From Pogonophryne albipinna (lineage: Eukaryota > Chordata > Actinopteri > Perciformes > Artedidraconidae), in contig JAPTMU010000110.1 of assembly GCA_028583405.1 (NCBI GenBank), positions 466,501 through 530,500 on the forward strand: DNA of 64,000 nucleotides, written 5' to 3'. Shown here piece by piece: positions 42,524-55,104 of this stretch. The translations under genes were made by a program, and so were the position numbers. Position 1 is the stretch's first letter. Each line of letters begins with the position of its first letter. The notes beneath the pieces were generated by a model. The model saw nothing but the letters and a program-made list of their open reading frames with translations, did no database searches and was not told the DNA's origin.

Positions 42524-45500
42524 TTAGTCGTTACCACAGTGGTAGAGTGAGTTCAGCCTCAGTACATCCAGCTCACTGAGGTGTGACCTTTGACCTATCT
42601 GCACCCCGCTACTCTTCGACAACACCGTCGGACTGCCATCTTGACTGAAGTAATACCTGAAACAAAAGATCATTTACTAAATAGTTGTGTAGGATTATCA
42701 CATACAGTTCTTCCCAAGTTAGAATTCATTCATCCTGTGTTGGTATTATTATTCGTTTTTCTTTTTAAATGTTATGCAGGGGAAGAAATACACGAGGATG
42801 GGTTCAGACTTACTCTCCGTAGTGCATGATGGAGTTGAGGTCATACGGCAGGTTCTGAGTGTCTCCTTGTTTCACCTCGAAGTTGCTTCGTTTCCCTTTT
42901 TAAAATCAGGAATTATTCATTACACCTTGATTTCTGCAGAACATGGAGTTGGTTTGTTCTAATCATCCTAAGCTACAGCACCATTTTATGTTTTATTTCT
43001 GTGCCTTTAAGGATTTGTATCATCTAAAATAAAACATTAAAACCTTACAATGTACTTCTACATCGAATTGCCCCAAAAATACATATGCAGTTTAAAATAT
43101 GCGAAATGGAAAAACTATTCATCGTGTTTTCTTAATGCAGGATAATGTCTCCCAGCCAGGTGTTCACCTGGCATGATGTTGCTCCACTCCACAGAGATGT
43201 ACTGGTCGCGGTCCCTGCGGTTGTGTTCGTGGTGCAGACCCAGAGCATGGATGATCTCATGGCAAACATTACCCACAGAGCACGAGGGGGCGGAGTACAG
43301 CGTCTGGGCTCCTCCTACACATCCAACGTAGGACGAACAGCTGCAGAGACAAGAAAAGGCATTTACTCTCCTACTTCTGGTAACATAAAGCCATGCAGAA
43401 AGAAACTTTTAAAACCAAATGTATCCACGTGTTGCTGCAGTATAGAGAGTCGAAGTCCCTCCCTTTCCGGGGGACCTCCATGGGACCTTATTTCTGAGAG
43501 TTATTTGCACAATTTTCACCCCAAGAAAATCTATCTTCCCAGTTATCATTGGAACTATATCCACTGGAGAAACTCCCTGAAATAAATACAAATAAATAAC
43601 CTTCAGTCGAGGCTATTTATACGAGAGCAACACTTGTATTTTAACTTCTAATACTTAAAAAAACAAAAGAGTTTGCCTTCATTTGCTGCCTTATGTGAAA
43701 AGAAAAAAATATATGGAAGGTGTTCACAAGTGTTATTACAACTAGATAGTTATGAGTGTAGACACAAATCAAAATACCTCTAGACAAGAGAAATAATAAT
43801 AGTTTTGGGTTGAATAGTAACATCTCTCACCCTTTGCCATTGCGGAACTCGATGTAGTTCAGCTCTGTGGTGTGAGGCGTGAAGCGAATGCAGGTGACGT
43901 CTGAGATCATCTTGAAGGCAGCGTGGATGTCAAACGCTCGATCAGCTGTTGGAATGAAAACATAACCGTTGCTAATCACTTGTTGCTAATGAGTCAAACA
44001 TTAGAGCGGGTTAATAAAGAATCCACCCACTGAGTTCCTGACTGATGGTGTACGGCATGACGGCGTCCGACCACAGGTTCTGCACGGCATTCCTGTCCTC
44101 CTGAAAATATAAACCGCAACAACGGTTCGGTTTTATCACCACACTTTCATGGATTTATAAATCTGGTTGTTCATCGTCTTAATTTACCAGTTTTGAGCCC
44201 AATTTCCATCAACAATTGCAGACTTTTGCAGACTTAATTTTACAACTTAAAAGGTGGGGTTGTAGGTAAAGTCTTTAGTCTTATACATCCATGGGTAAAG
44301 TACACAGCTGGAAAAAATCTGCCTCTTCCTTCAGACTTCCTCACAGAGCCCCTCCTCCAACACACACATGACCAATGAGAGCACGAGATGAGTTTGTGCA
44401 CAGATGGAAGGCTGACAGACAGGTAGGCCATCCAGTTACTTTAGCCGGGCCGGCTCAGATTGGTCGTGTTTTTTACAGCGCCACGGCTTCCACAGATGAT
44501 ATTTTTTTGATGGATTTATTGTCAAAGCATTTAATGTATTCATTGCTATCGGGATGTTAAGATCATTCCATGGAATATAACAAAAAGTGTTTCTGAAGTG
44601 AATTACCTACCCCACCTTTAAGGTCTTCCCGACTTAAAAAAAGCATTATTATTATTATTTGTAATAATTCTAAGAAGTAGTCGGGGAGGGGAGTAGTGGT
44701 GGCAAAGGTAGAATTGGTATTAGTTTAAATATTTGTAGTTTAATGCATTTGTTTTATTAATTTCCCCTTCAATGCTTTCCCTTAGTGTGCCGGCTCGCCC
44801 CTTGGTGCTCAGGAGTCTTTATTCTTTGTTTTGCAATATTAAAAACAGTTGGCCAGGAATGTCATTGCATCCTAAAGAAATGTGGGAAATAAAAGTTGTC
44901 CTTCTTACCGGGATCAAAATGTCTCCCTCTAGGACAAACGTGTCATCTTCAAGCCCTACGACGTGATAAAACGAGTCACTGTACATTGCATCTATGAAAT
45001 ACTATATTTGTTTTACACATGTATTCAAAGTTTACCTTCTAGAGTTTCTGAACTGGATCGCTGTGGCTCTAGCATTGAAACCAACACACCTAGAGAAATC
45101 TGAGGGTTAAATCAAATCATTTTAAAACACGACATTCAATATCTGATAAACGTACCTGTTGCAGGATGAGTCATATTCTGGGTGCCATTTAAGGGAATGA
45201 CACTACCTGTACATTAAATATTAAGTGAAACATAGTTTAAAACAAATAGAGATAAAAACAGAATGTTCAGTTTGTATAAAATTACAGTTTACCTTGTTTT
45301 TGCACATCTAACATCGTAGTAACATTGTCTACAAACACAAGGAATTCCTCGTTAATAATTTCTATATTTGATCAAATGCTTTAAAAAAAACATTAATCAA
45401 TTGAACACCAACCTGTTGCATGACTGGTATCCTCCTGTGTTGCATTTATAGGGACACCACCAACGACTGCATGAAAAGAAAGAGTGAATAATCATTATTA

Positions 45501-45582
45501 TTATTATTATTAGGCACAATTTGTACTTTTGAATGCTTACATTCTTACCTGAAAGCATGCAGATGAAGACCAGAAGCCACAT
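42524..45582 (-). CDS. Astacin-family metalloprotease, copy 3
   Basis: Exons, 5' to 3': 45549-45582, 45413-45466, 45293-45328, 45156-45206, 45036-45089, 44909-44955, 44031-44100, 43831-43945, 43168-43340, 42814-42895, 42524-42656. Full length, 282 residues, all catalytic residues and cysteines present. It has TF at 82-83 (as copies 1 and 5) and TLY at 167-169. A change in exon 3 gives Leu for Ser at residue 36, in the propeptide. TATA box at 45668-45675. Confidence 0.9.
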
Positions 45583-45667
45583 AGTGCAACACAGTTTCAA
45601 CAAACTAACAAACTAGTGTCCTGACTGTCTCCTCAGCAGCTGTGATCACTTCACTGATTATAGGCTC

Positions 45668-45675
45668 TATATATA
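45668..45675 (-). promoter_or_regulatory. TATA box of astacin copy 3
   Basis: TATATATA 86 bases before the ATG. Confidence 0.7.
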
Positions 45676-47692
45676 AGCATTCAGCCTGACCTGTAGAGGG
45701 CGCTGCAGTGGGTTTAAAGGGGCTAACACAGTATGATATCTATTCATAATGTATTGGTGTTATTTTTAGGCTTTTTCTTGACATATATTGCGCAATTGGG
45801 ACTAATTATTAGGGTGTAGGTCAACAATTTGCAACAATATTTTTGACTCATCGCTTTTACGTAACATATTTATTTTCTCTTACCTTCTTTGCAAAGAACC
45901 TGGTATTTTCTGTTATTCATTACCTAAGTCACATGTGTCAAATTCAAGGCCCGGGGGCCAAATCAGGCCCTTGGTGGATTTCATTTCGGCCCGCAGGATA
46001 ATTTCTAATTCCTATTAGATCTGGCCTGCCGGTATATTGCACGCACACCTTCACTCCATCCTGAGGGTCTCCTCAGCTCAGAGCCTGAGCCCAAACATTG
46101 ATGAACTTGCACCCAAGATGAGATGCCAAGTATCTGAACTACCATCACAGAGCAGCACACTGAGTTTCATGGATGTTTCCTTCTGCACTTTTTTTTCTTG
46201 CGACAACAGGACATGTTTGGTTTTCTCTTTGAGGGAAATAGTTTTTTTGAAACTGTTGTTGGCCTGTGGAAAAATGTCATAAGAAAAGCTGCAGATAGAG
46301 ACATTGAGACATTTAACATTTACGCTAGAATATGTAAAGCAGGATCTACATCATAGTCTATCGTTTCTGGCAGGTAAATGAAGTGATGGTATAAGAAGTG
46401 TTTAGAGTCGGCGAGGTCCTGATAATTTATTCCGGGAAATTATTCTGACCTACTAATTGACCTGACCGAAGTTATTGAGTCTATGTAAGTTTACTGCTTG
46501 GCTCAGATCCACCAAGGTCAGCAAGATCTCACCTCTATTAACTCCCCGAAGAACCAAGTTCAATGAACTGCTGTTTCTATTCAGACAACTCTTTTTAATC
46601 TGTTTAAGGGATCCCGAAGGATTTTGATTTCAGTAAATGAGGTGTGTTCCTACCTAAATGTGAGTGTGGCAGGGTGCAGTCTTACCTTTGAAGCAGGAGA
46701 GGAGAGCACAGATGTTCTTTTAGTTGTCCCAGTCCAAAAGGTGAGATCAGTTTATTTGAAGAAAAATAGGTCCAAACTAATACAGGGTTTTTACCTTCTG
46801 TCTTTAACACATTATAATCATACGAAACATATCATGCTGGGGTTATATTTTTATCTAAAACCTTAATTCATATTTCTCCCATTAAAGTCTTCTGACGAAA
46901 ATCAAAAAGAATTTCCTCGTGATGGTGTAGGTTTTCTAATTAGATCTAACATCCTGATACATTTAATAATGTCTTCCAGGCAGGGCTAACTAAAATCATT
47001 AGTTCTAAGATCCTGTACGTTTAATAACGTCTTCCAGGCAGAGCTAACTAAAATCATTAGTTCTAAGATCCTGTACGTTTAATAACGTCTTCCAGGCAGA
47101 GCTAACTAAAATCATTAGTTCTAAGATCCTGTATGTTTAATAACGTCTTCCAGGCAGAGAGAACCTTACCGAGAACTATTTACCCAGCTCTGCTCACCCT
47201 CTCTTAACCCGTGGCTTTATGCTCTCCAACCGGATAGAAAACCCCCCAAAACACCTCCTTTACGCCCATATTTGTAAAACTGGGCCTGGCCTCTGATGTA
47301 TAGGGTTTGCAAAATATTATCCTCGGCTATGACATAACCACCCATTAAAGGCCTCAGTGTGTTTCTCCTTAAGGCAAGAGCCCCCCTCCCTGTGTATTCC
47401 TGTGAGAAAAAAGGAGAAGAAACCGCCCTCTTCCTTATCAGTGACACCCATAAATCATAGACCTTACACACTCAACTTAAACAAACCACTTTGTTTTTTA
47501 CTGCAAATATAGAAACATAACAGATGAAACATTTTCATTGTGAGTTATACAAGAATATAATTGATTATACTTGATTATAATTAACTTTCGTTTTAAGTAC
47601 ATCACCCTACTATGAAGCTCTCAACAGAAGCTTTAGTGCAGGGGTTCCCAAACTTTTCAGCCCGCGACCCCCGGAAGAACAGTGCTAGTGAC

Positions 47693-48531
47693 TGTAGGAG
47701 CAAACACAGTAGTGGTGGCTTAAAGCCCACCTCCGCTCCGCGCCGTCCGTTAGATGAGCCTGGTCAGATTTAATAAAATAAGTTCAAAACACCGGCATAA
47801 AAGTTATAACAATAATCTGATTTTAATGGTAAAAAACACAATACGAAATACAGAGTGCCCTATAACAGAGCCCTCCGGGCTCCCCGCTCTCCTGCCGTGC
47901 GATACAGATATCGGGACCAGCCAGTCAGAAACAGGGGGCCTTTTGCATGAATAAACAACAGTATATATAGACATATTTGGGGCGGAGATGTGTGTCGGCT
48001 CTTCCGTCCCATTTGACTCCTAAACGAATCAGAGAGTCCGTGGGGAGGAGTTGCGTCGGCTGCTCGCTCCCCTAGGTGTTCTTACTGGTTGGATTCACTT
48101 CGGGTCGGGCCCAATACAGCCAATCAGAGTTCTGGGAAAAAGTATTTTACTTCTGAACCGAGCGTGAGAGCCTCGGAAGTAAACAAGGACAGAGTCAATC
48201 TTTATCTTGCACCTGTATTCACTCCTTTACCTTCCCAAGGAATATTTCACACAAACTATTCTTTCCCAGACAATCAAACATTGTACACAGATATATTGGT
48301 GCTTGAGATTATATTGGCCCCAGAAAGAACCTTGAAAAGAATATGTGTGTGTGCTGGTGGGAGGAGGTGTATGTGTGTGTAGCAGGGTATCTGGGTCAGT
48401 GAGTGTAAGTGAGAAGGTTATATATATAGGATTACTTAAAACAGTCCAAAATAATACATGTTTACTTCAATACAGTTCAAGATAATACCTGTTTACTTTA
48501 ATACAGTTTAGAACAATATCTGTTTACTTTA
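47693..48531 (-). repeat. Solo LTR of unit 2
   Basis: 839 bp, with TGAC on both sides. It matches the solo LTRs of the neighbouring units. Confidence 0.7.
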
Positions 48532-49377
48532 TGACTGGCGACCCCTTCAGGCGATTTGTAATCCGTTCTAGAAAACGATGTGTTTTTAGGATTTCAAGAA
48601 GCGTATAGAACAAACAATAGATGTATTTTATGAACAATTATCCAAGCTGGAAGTAGATTTAAATGTTTTAGGAGTGAGAGAGATTATTATCTAGTATATG
48701 CATCCGATGAAGCATTGCATGAAGTCTGTTGATGAGAGGCTGTTGCTGGGGCTGCATAAACTTTTTATTTTAAATTTAAAAAAAAAAGTGTTTTGTAGGC
48801 AGACCATGCAGGCCAGCCCGATGGTCACCAAGGTTCATATTTTAATAGCATTTTTACAAAAAAAGCCCAGGCGAGCCCAACATGTGAAAAAATGGCTTAA
48901 GTGTACAGTACACAGGCTGTGCTTTTAGCTCCTCCTACAACACACACGGTTGTCAGATACAATCAGAGCCTACTGTTAGCACTTCATTGTTTATTTGAAT
49001 ATATTGTGGCGATACCAACGAGGGTTAGAAAACTGTTTAAGGTACAACAAATGTTGGCATTTTAGCTCTGGATATTACTTACTTGGGTAAAAGAAAAAAC
49101 ATTAAGTGGCCTTTCCAGTAGTGACCCCAATTTGGTTTCAATTAGATGAATTGATCACATTTTCTGAAAATATAAAAAAAGGTTTTCACAAGAAAGAAGT
49201 TTTGATGTTTTTATTTCAGTGTCTTTCAAAGATGAAGAAATTAAACACTTTCAAATTGTTACTTCTGATCACAGAGCGGTATATTAACCATTATAAAAAT
49301 AAACAATATGCATTAGGGCTTGTAGGTATACGTTTTCAATAAAAGGAAAGAGCAAACGGGGTAGGATTTTCAAAAAC

Positions 49378-49383
49378 TTTATT
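49378..49383 (-). promoter_or_regulatory. Poly(A) signal of copy 4, cut off by an LTR element
   Basis: AATAAA on the minus strand. The LTR element now lies between it and the astacin stop codon, moving it more than 2.5 kb away. Confidence 0.6.
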
Positions 49384-49435
49384 AATCTCATGGTTAATGT
49401 CAGTTAACATCAGCGTGGCTCAGTGCGTCCCTCCT

Positions 49436-51884
49436 TGTCACGATTCTCATGTTATGTCACGTTTGTAGTTTTGTATGTTTGTGTGTTTGCTGTCATGTTT
49501 TCCTCCTGGGTTATTGTCTGGTCCTTTTCCCTGTGTTTTTCCTCCCTGTCGTTAGTTGTCTGATTGTGTTCACCTGTTGTCCTTGTGTTTCTCCTCCCCT
49601 GCCCGGCTGTTTCTCGTCTCGTGATTACCCCTCCCTGTATTTAGTCTTGTCTCTTCCTGTGTTCAGTGTTGGTTCGTCTTTTGTTGGTGACTAAGTTCAC
49701 CGGTGAGTGTTCTGTTTTGTCTGCATTAGTTTTCATTATCCTTGAAATAAAGGTTTATCAGAGTTATCTGCATTTGGGTCCTGCTTCCTTCACTCAACCG
49801 TGACAGTACGAACCAACCAGAAATGGACCCAGCAGATGATCCATGGGAGGTAGAATTACAGCATTTTACCTTCTATCTGGTTTGCTGCTTCGATTGGTGG
49901 AAGGGAGCGTCCAGTGTTCGGCAGAAGAGGGCCGCTCTGGTAGAGGCGCTCCGGTTGGCAGCAGAGAAACCATGTTTTGTTGAGTTCTTACCTGACTGGA
50001 TTTTGGACTTCCTTTCAACATGTGATTCCTGGCATGCTAGCTCCCTGTCTCCCAAATCCCAACCTGGCACCATACGCCTTGGTGGGTTCCGCCTGAAGTC
50101 AACCCGTGCTTCTGCCCCAGTTCCTGCTCCTGTCCAGGAGTCTTATTCCGGAACTCGTCTGGCTTATGGAGGTCCACGGAGTATTCAGGCGGCTGCTAAG
50201 AGGAGTCGTCGCAAGGCCAGGCTAGCAGCCCGAGCCCCAGCAGCCATGGTTCCGGCTCCAGTGCCGGCCCCAGCAGCCATGGTTCCGGCTCCAGTGCAGG
50301 CCCCAGCAGCCATGGTTCCAGCCTCAGTCCTGGTCCCAGCAGCCATGGTTTCGACTCCAGCCCCTCGTCTCCGGCCGACACCAGCTCCCTGTGTCCTGTC
50401 GGCGTACCGGCCGACTCCAGCACCTCGTCTCCTGCTGGCTCTCCAGCCGACGCCAGCTCCCCGAGTCCTGTCAGCATACCGGCCGACTCCAGCACCTCGT
50501 CTCCTGCTGGCTCTCCAGCCGACGCCAGCTCCCCGAGTCCTGTCGGCATACCGGCCGACTCCAGCACCTCGTCTCCTGCTGGCTCTCCAGCCGACGCCAA
50601 CTCCCCGAGTCCTGTCAGCATACCGGCCGACTCCAGCACCTCGTCTCCTTCTGGCTCTCCAGCCGACGCCAGCCGTATTTCCTGTGCCGTTGGAGGTCCC
50701 GCCGACTACTCTTCTGCCGGGGGTCCTGCCAACCCTATGTCCTGTGCCGTTGGAGGTCCGGATGACTGCTCTCCTGCCGGGGGTCCTGCCAACCCTGTGT
50801 CCTGTCCCGTTGGGGGTCCCGCCGACGACTCTTCTGCCGGGGGTCCTGCCAGCCCTATGTTCTGTTCCGTTGGAGGACCCGCTGAGAGTCCTGCCAATCC
50901 CATGTCTTGTTCCGTTGGAGGTCCTGCCGTTACCTGTCTCGCCGAGGGTCCTGCCAACTCCTGGTCCTCTTCCGTGGGGGATCCTGCCAAAGCCTGTCCC
51001 ACCGACACCGGGTCCTGCCCGGCCTCCGGAGCTGTCCCGTCAGCGCCTTCCTGCCCGGCCTCCGGAGCTGTCCGGTCTTCGGCCTCGAGCCCGGCCCCCT
51101 GAGAGCCGCGGTCTTCGGCCTCGAGCCCGGCCCCCTGAGTGCTGCGGTCTTCGCCCTCATGCTCGGCCCCCTGACTCTTCCTGCCGCTGCCTTCGCCCTC
51201 ATGCTCGGCCCCCTGAGTTTGCCCGCTGTGGTCTTCGCCCCTCCATGGACTCTACCTTGCCCCCGGGCCGTCCGCCCGAGACCCCCACCTTGGACTTTGC
51301 CTTGCCCCCGGGCCGTCCGCCCGAGATCCCTTCCGGGCCCTCCGCTGTGCTCCTGGGCTGTCAGCCCAAGACCTGTCCTCCAGACCCCCTCCACCCACCC
51401 TGGTGGCCCTAGTGTTGTGTCCCTCCTCCGGACCCCCTCCACCCACCCTGCTTGAGGTTTTGGACTTTTGTGGGTTTTTTTTTTTAGGGACGTCTGGAAT
51501 CCGTCCCTTGAGGGGGGGGTTCTGTCACGATTCTCATGTTATGTCACGTTTGTAGTTTTGTATGTTTGCTGTCATGTTTTCCTCCTGGGTTATTGTCTGG
51601 TCCTTTTCCCTGTGTTTTTCCTCCCTGTCGTTAGTTGTCTGATTGTGTTCACCTGTTGTCCTTGTGTTTCTCCTCCCCTGCCCGGCTGTTTCTCGTCTCG
51701 TGATTACCCCTCCCTGTATTTAGTCTTGTCTCTTCCTGTGTTCAGTGTTGGTTCGTCTTTTGTTGGTGACTGAGTTCACCGGTGAGTGTTCTGTTTTGTC
51801 TGTATTAGTTTTCATTATCCTTGAAATAAAGGTTTATCAGAGTTATCTGCATTTGGGTCCTGCTTCCTTCACTCAACCGTGACA
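49436..51884 (+). mobile_element. Non-autonomous LTR retrotransposon with one ORF
   Basis: Two LTRs, 49436-49805 (370 bp) and 51523-51884 (362 bp), begin TGTCACG and end CGTGACA. They differ by an 8-bp length change and about two substitutions. CTCCT flanks the insertion (49431-49435 and 51885-51889), and copies 3 and 5 have the empty site. A purine-rich GAGGGGGGGGTTC precedes the 3' LTR. Between the LTRs is one long reading frame and no protease, reverse transcriptase or integrase. The GTACGAACCAACCAGAAATG start after the 5' LTR recalls fish Ty3/Gypsy sushi-like elements. It is young and would need enzymes from another element. Confidence 0.88.
49823..51412 (+). CDS. Gag-like proline-rich protein of LTR element
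   Basis: An intact 529-codon frame that starts 17 bases after the 5' LTR. Residues 1-80 are non-repetitive (MDPADDPWEVELQHFTFYL, several Trp and Cys) and start like Gag of sushi-type fish elements. From about residue 95 the protein is low-complexity and rich in P, A, L and R. It holds a 24-residue repeat (PTPAPRLLLALQPTPAP plus RVLSAYR) four times around 190-290, a VPLEV-LLPGVLP repeat, and a C-terminal ARPPE-LRPR repeat. No zinc knuckle or enzyme motif is seen. Whether it works as Gag or is only a relic stretched by repeats cannot be told. Confidence 0.65.
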   Translation: MDPADDPWEVELQHFTFYLVCCFDWWKGASSVRQKRAALVEALRLAAEKPCFVEFLPDWILDFLSTCDSWHASSLSPKSQPGTIRLGGFRLKSTRASAPVPAPVQESYSGTRLAYGGPRSIQAAAKRSRRKARLAARAPAAMVPAPVPAPAAMVPAPVQAPAAMVPASVLVPAAMVSTPAPRLRPTPAPCVLSAYRPTPAPRLLLALQPTPAPRVLSAYRPTPAPRLLLALQPTPAPRVLSAYRPTPAPRLLLALQPTPTPRVLSAYRPTPAPRLLLALQPTPAVFPVPLEVPPTTLLPGVLPTLCPVPLEVRMTALLPGVLPTLCPVPLGVPPTTLLPGVLPALCSVPLEDPLRVLPIPCLVPLEVLPLPVSPRVLPTPGPLPWGILPKPVPPTPGPARPPELSRQRLPARPPELSGLRPRARPPESRGLRPRARPPECCGLRPHARPPDSSCRCLRPHARPPEFARCGLRPSMDSTLPPGRPPETPTLDFALPPGRPPEIPSGPSAVLLGCQPKTCPPDPLHPPWWP

Positions 51885-51990
51885 CTCCTCATGTCTGAGT
51901 CAAGTTTGAATACTTTGCATGAACTGAAAACTGTACTTCAGTTTTGATTATGCATGCGTCTGTAATATATGTTGACAGTAGCGCAGTTGG

Positions 51991-54900
51991 TTAGTCGTTA
52001 CCACAGTGGTAGAGTGAGTTCAGCCTCAGTACATCCAGCTCACTGAGGTGTGACCTATCTGCACCCCGCTACTCTTCGACAACACCGTCGGACTGCCATC
52101 TTGACTGAAGTAATACCTGAAACAAAAGATCATTTACTAAATAGTTGTGTAGGATTATCACATACAGTTCTTCCCAAGTTAGAATTCATTCATCCTGTGT
52201 TGGTATTATTATTCGTTTTTCTTTTTAAATGTTATGCAGGGGAAGAAATACACGAGGATGGGTTCAGACTTACTCTCCATAGTGCATGATGGAGTTGAGG
52301 TCATACGGCAGGTTCTGAGTGTCTCCTTGTTTCACCTCGAAGTTGCTTCGTTTCCCTTTTTAAAATCAGGAATTATTAATTACACCTTGATTTCTGCAGA
52401 ACATGGAGTTGGTTTGTTCTAATCATCCTAAGCTACAGCACCATTTTATGTTTTATTTCTGTGCCTTTAAGGATTTGTATCATCTAAAATAAAACATTAA
52501 AACCTTACAATGTACTTCTACATCGAATTGCCCCAAAAATACATATGCAGTTTAAAATATGCGAAATGGAAAAACTATTCATCGTGTTTTCTTAATGCAG
52601 GATAATGTCTCCCAGCCAGGTGTTCACCTGGCATGATGTTGCTCCACTCCACAGAGATGTACTGGTCGCGGTCCCTGCGGTTGTGTTCGTGGTGCAGACC
52701 CAGAGCATGGATGATCTCATGGCAAACATTACCCACAGAGCACGAGGGGGCGGAGTACAGCGTCTGGGCTCCTCCTACACATCCAACGTAGGACGAACAG
52801 CTGCAGAGACAAGAAAAGGCATTTACTCTCCTACTTCTGGTAACATAAAGCCATGCAGAAAGAAACTTTTAAAACCAAATGTATCCACGTGTTGCTGCAG
52901 TATAGAGAGTCGAAGTCCCTCCCTTTCCGGGGGACCTCCATGGGACCTTATTTCTGAGAGTTATTTGCACAATTTTCACCCCAAGAAAATCTATCTTCCA
53001 AGTTATCATTGGAACTATATCCACTGGAGAAACTCCCTGAAATAAATAACCTTCAGTCGAGGCTATTTATACGAGAGCAACACTTGTATTTTAACTTCTA
53101 ATACTTAAAAAAACAAAAGAGTTTGCCTTCATTTGCTGCCTTATGTGAAAAGAAAAAAATATATGGAAGGTGTTCACAAGTGTTATTACTACTAGATAGT
53201 TATGAGTGTAGACACAAATCAAAATACCTCTAGACAAGAGAAATAATAATAGTTTTGGGTTGAATAGTAACATCTCTCACCCTTTGCCATTGCGGAACTC
53301 GATGTAGTTCAGCTCTGTGGTGTGAGGCGTGAAGCGAATGCAGGTGACGTCTGAGATCATCTTGAAGGCAGCGTGGATGTCAAACGCTCGATCAGCTGTT
53401 GGAATGAAAACATAACAGTTGCTAATCACTTGTTGCTAATGAGTCAAACATTAGCGCGGGTTAATAAAGAATCCACCCACTGAGTTCCTGACTGATGGTG
53501 TACGGCATGACGGCGTCCGACCACAGGTTCTGCACGGCATTCCTGTCCTCCTGAAAATATAAACCGCAACAACGGTTCGGTTTTATCACCACACTTTCAT
53601 GGATTTATAAATCTGGTTGTTCATCGTCTTAATTTACCAGTTTTGAGCCCAATTTCCATCAACAATTGCAGACTTTTACAACTTAAAAAGGTGGGGTTGT
53701 AGGTAAAGTCTTTAGTCTTATACATCCATGGGTAAAGTACACAGCTGGAAAAAATCTGCCTCTTCCTTCAGACTTCCTCACAGAGCCCCTCCTCCAACAC
53801 ACACATGACCAATGAGAGCACGAGATGAGTTTGTGCACAGATGGAAGGCTGACAGGCAGGTAGGCCATCCAGTTACTTTAGCCGGGCCGGCTCAGATTGG
53901 TCGTGTTTTTTACAGCGCCACGGCTTCCACAGATGATATTTTTTTGATGGATTTATTGTCAAAGCATTTAATGTATTCATTGCTATCGGGATGTTAAGAT
54001 CATTCCATGGAATATAACAAAAAGTGTTTCTGAAGTGAATTACCTACCCCACCTTTAAGGTCTTCCTGACTTAAAAAAAGCATTATTATTATTATTTGTA
54101 ATAATTCTAAGAAGTAGTCGGGGAGGGGAGTAGTGGTGGCAAAGGTAGAATTGGTATTAGTTTAAATATTTGTAGTTTAATGCATTTGTTTTATTAATTT
54201 CCCCTTCAATGCTTTCCCTTAGTGTGCCGGCTCGCCCCTTGGTGCTCAGGAGTCTTTATTCTTTGTTTTGCAATATTAAAAACAGTTGGCCAGGAATGTC
54301 ATTGCATCCTAAAGAAATGTGGGAAATAAAAGTTGTCCTTCTTACCGGGATCAAAATGTCTCCCTCTAGGACAATCCCGTCATCTTCAAGCCCTACGACG
54401 TGATAAAACGAGTCACTGTACATTGCATCTATGAAATACTAGATTTGTTTTACACATGTATTCAAAGTTTACCTTCTAGAGTTTCTGAACTGGATCGCTG
54501 TGGCTCTAGCATTGAAACCAACACACCTAGAGAAATCTGAGGGTTAAATCAAATCATTTTAAAACACGACATTCAATATCTGATAAACGTACCTGTTGCA
54601 GGATGAGTCATATTCTGGGTGCCATTTAAGGGAATGACACTACCTGTACATTAAATATTAAGTGAAACATAGTTTAAAACAAATAGAGATAAAAACAGAA
54701 TGTTCAGTTTGTATAAAATTACAGTTTACCTTGTTTTTGCACATCTGACATCGTAGTAACATTGTCTACAAAAACAAGGAATTCCTCGTTAATAATTTCT
54801 ATATTTGATCAAATGCTTTAAAAAAAAACATTAATCAATTGAACACCAACCTGTTGCATGACTGGTATCCTCCTGTGTTGCATTTATAGGGACACCACCA

Positions 54901-55011
54901 ACGACTGCATGAAAAGAAAGAGTGAATAATCATTATTATTAGGCACAATTTGTACTTTTGAATGCTTACATTCTTACCTGAAAGCATGCAGATGAAGACC
55001 AGAAGCCACAT
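51991..55011 (-). pseudogene. Astacin copy 4, C-terminal frameshift
   Basis: Exons, 5' to 3': 54978-55011, 54851-54904, 54730-54765, 54593-54643, 54473-54526, 54346-54392, 53481-53550, 53281-53395, 52628-52800, 52274-52355, then the last exon from 52116. The first ten exons are intact with GI at 82-83 and TLY at 167-169. In the last exon a 7-bp deletion near 52053, between two GACCT repeats, shifts the frame after QIG and gives a stop at 52026-52028. The product would have 268 residues and lose the last 22, including Cys279, which in astacins pairs with the Cys134 equivalent. The zinc site and Met-turn remain, but folding is doubtful. The original stop position is 51991-51993. The 3' flank is interrupted by an LTR element. 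TATA box at 55097-55104. Confidence 0.85.
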
Positions 55012-55096
55012 AGTGCAACACAGTTTCAACAAACTAACAAACTAGTGTCCTGACTGTCTCCTCAGCAGCTGTGATCACTTCACTGATTATAGGCTC

Positions 55097-55104
55097 TATA
55101 TATA
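55097..55104 (-). promoter_or_regulatory. TATA box of astacin copy 4
   Basis: TATATATA 86 bases before the ATG; still intact despite the damaged coding sequence. Confidence 0.7.

Larger units (their letters stand above)
41719..48730 (-). repeat. Tandem unit 2 (astacin copy 3)
   Basis: 7012 bp. It appears free of the extra insertions of its neighbours and is the best reference for the ancestral unit. Confidence 0.9.

Noticed and set aside
50196..51442. Minus-strand frames of 147 and 170 codons
   Set aside because: They are shadows of the repeat-rich plus-strand ORF of the LTR element.
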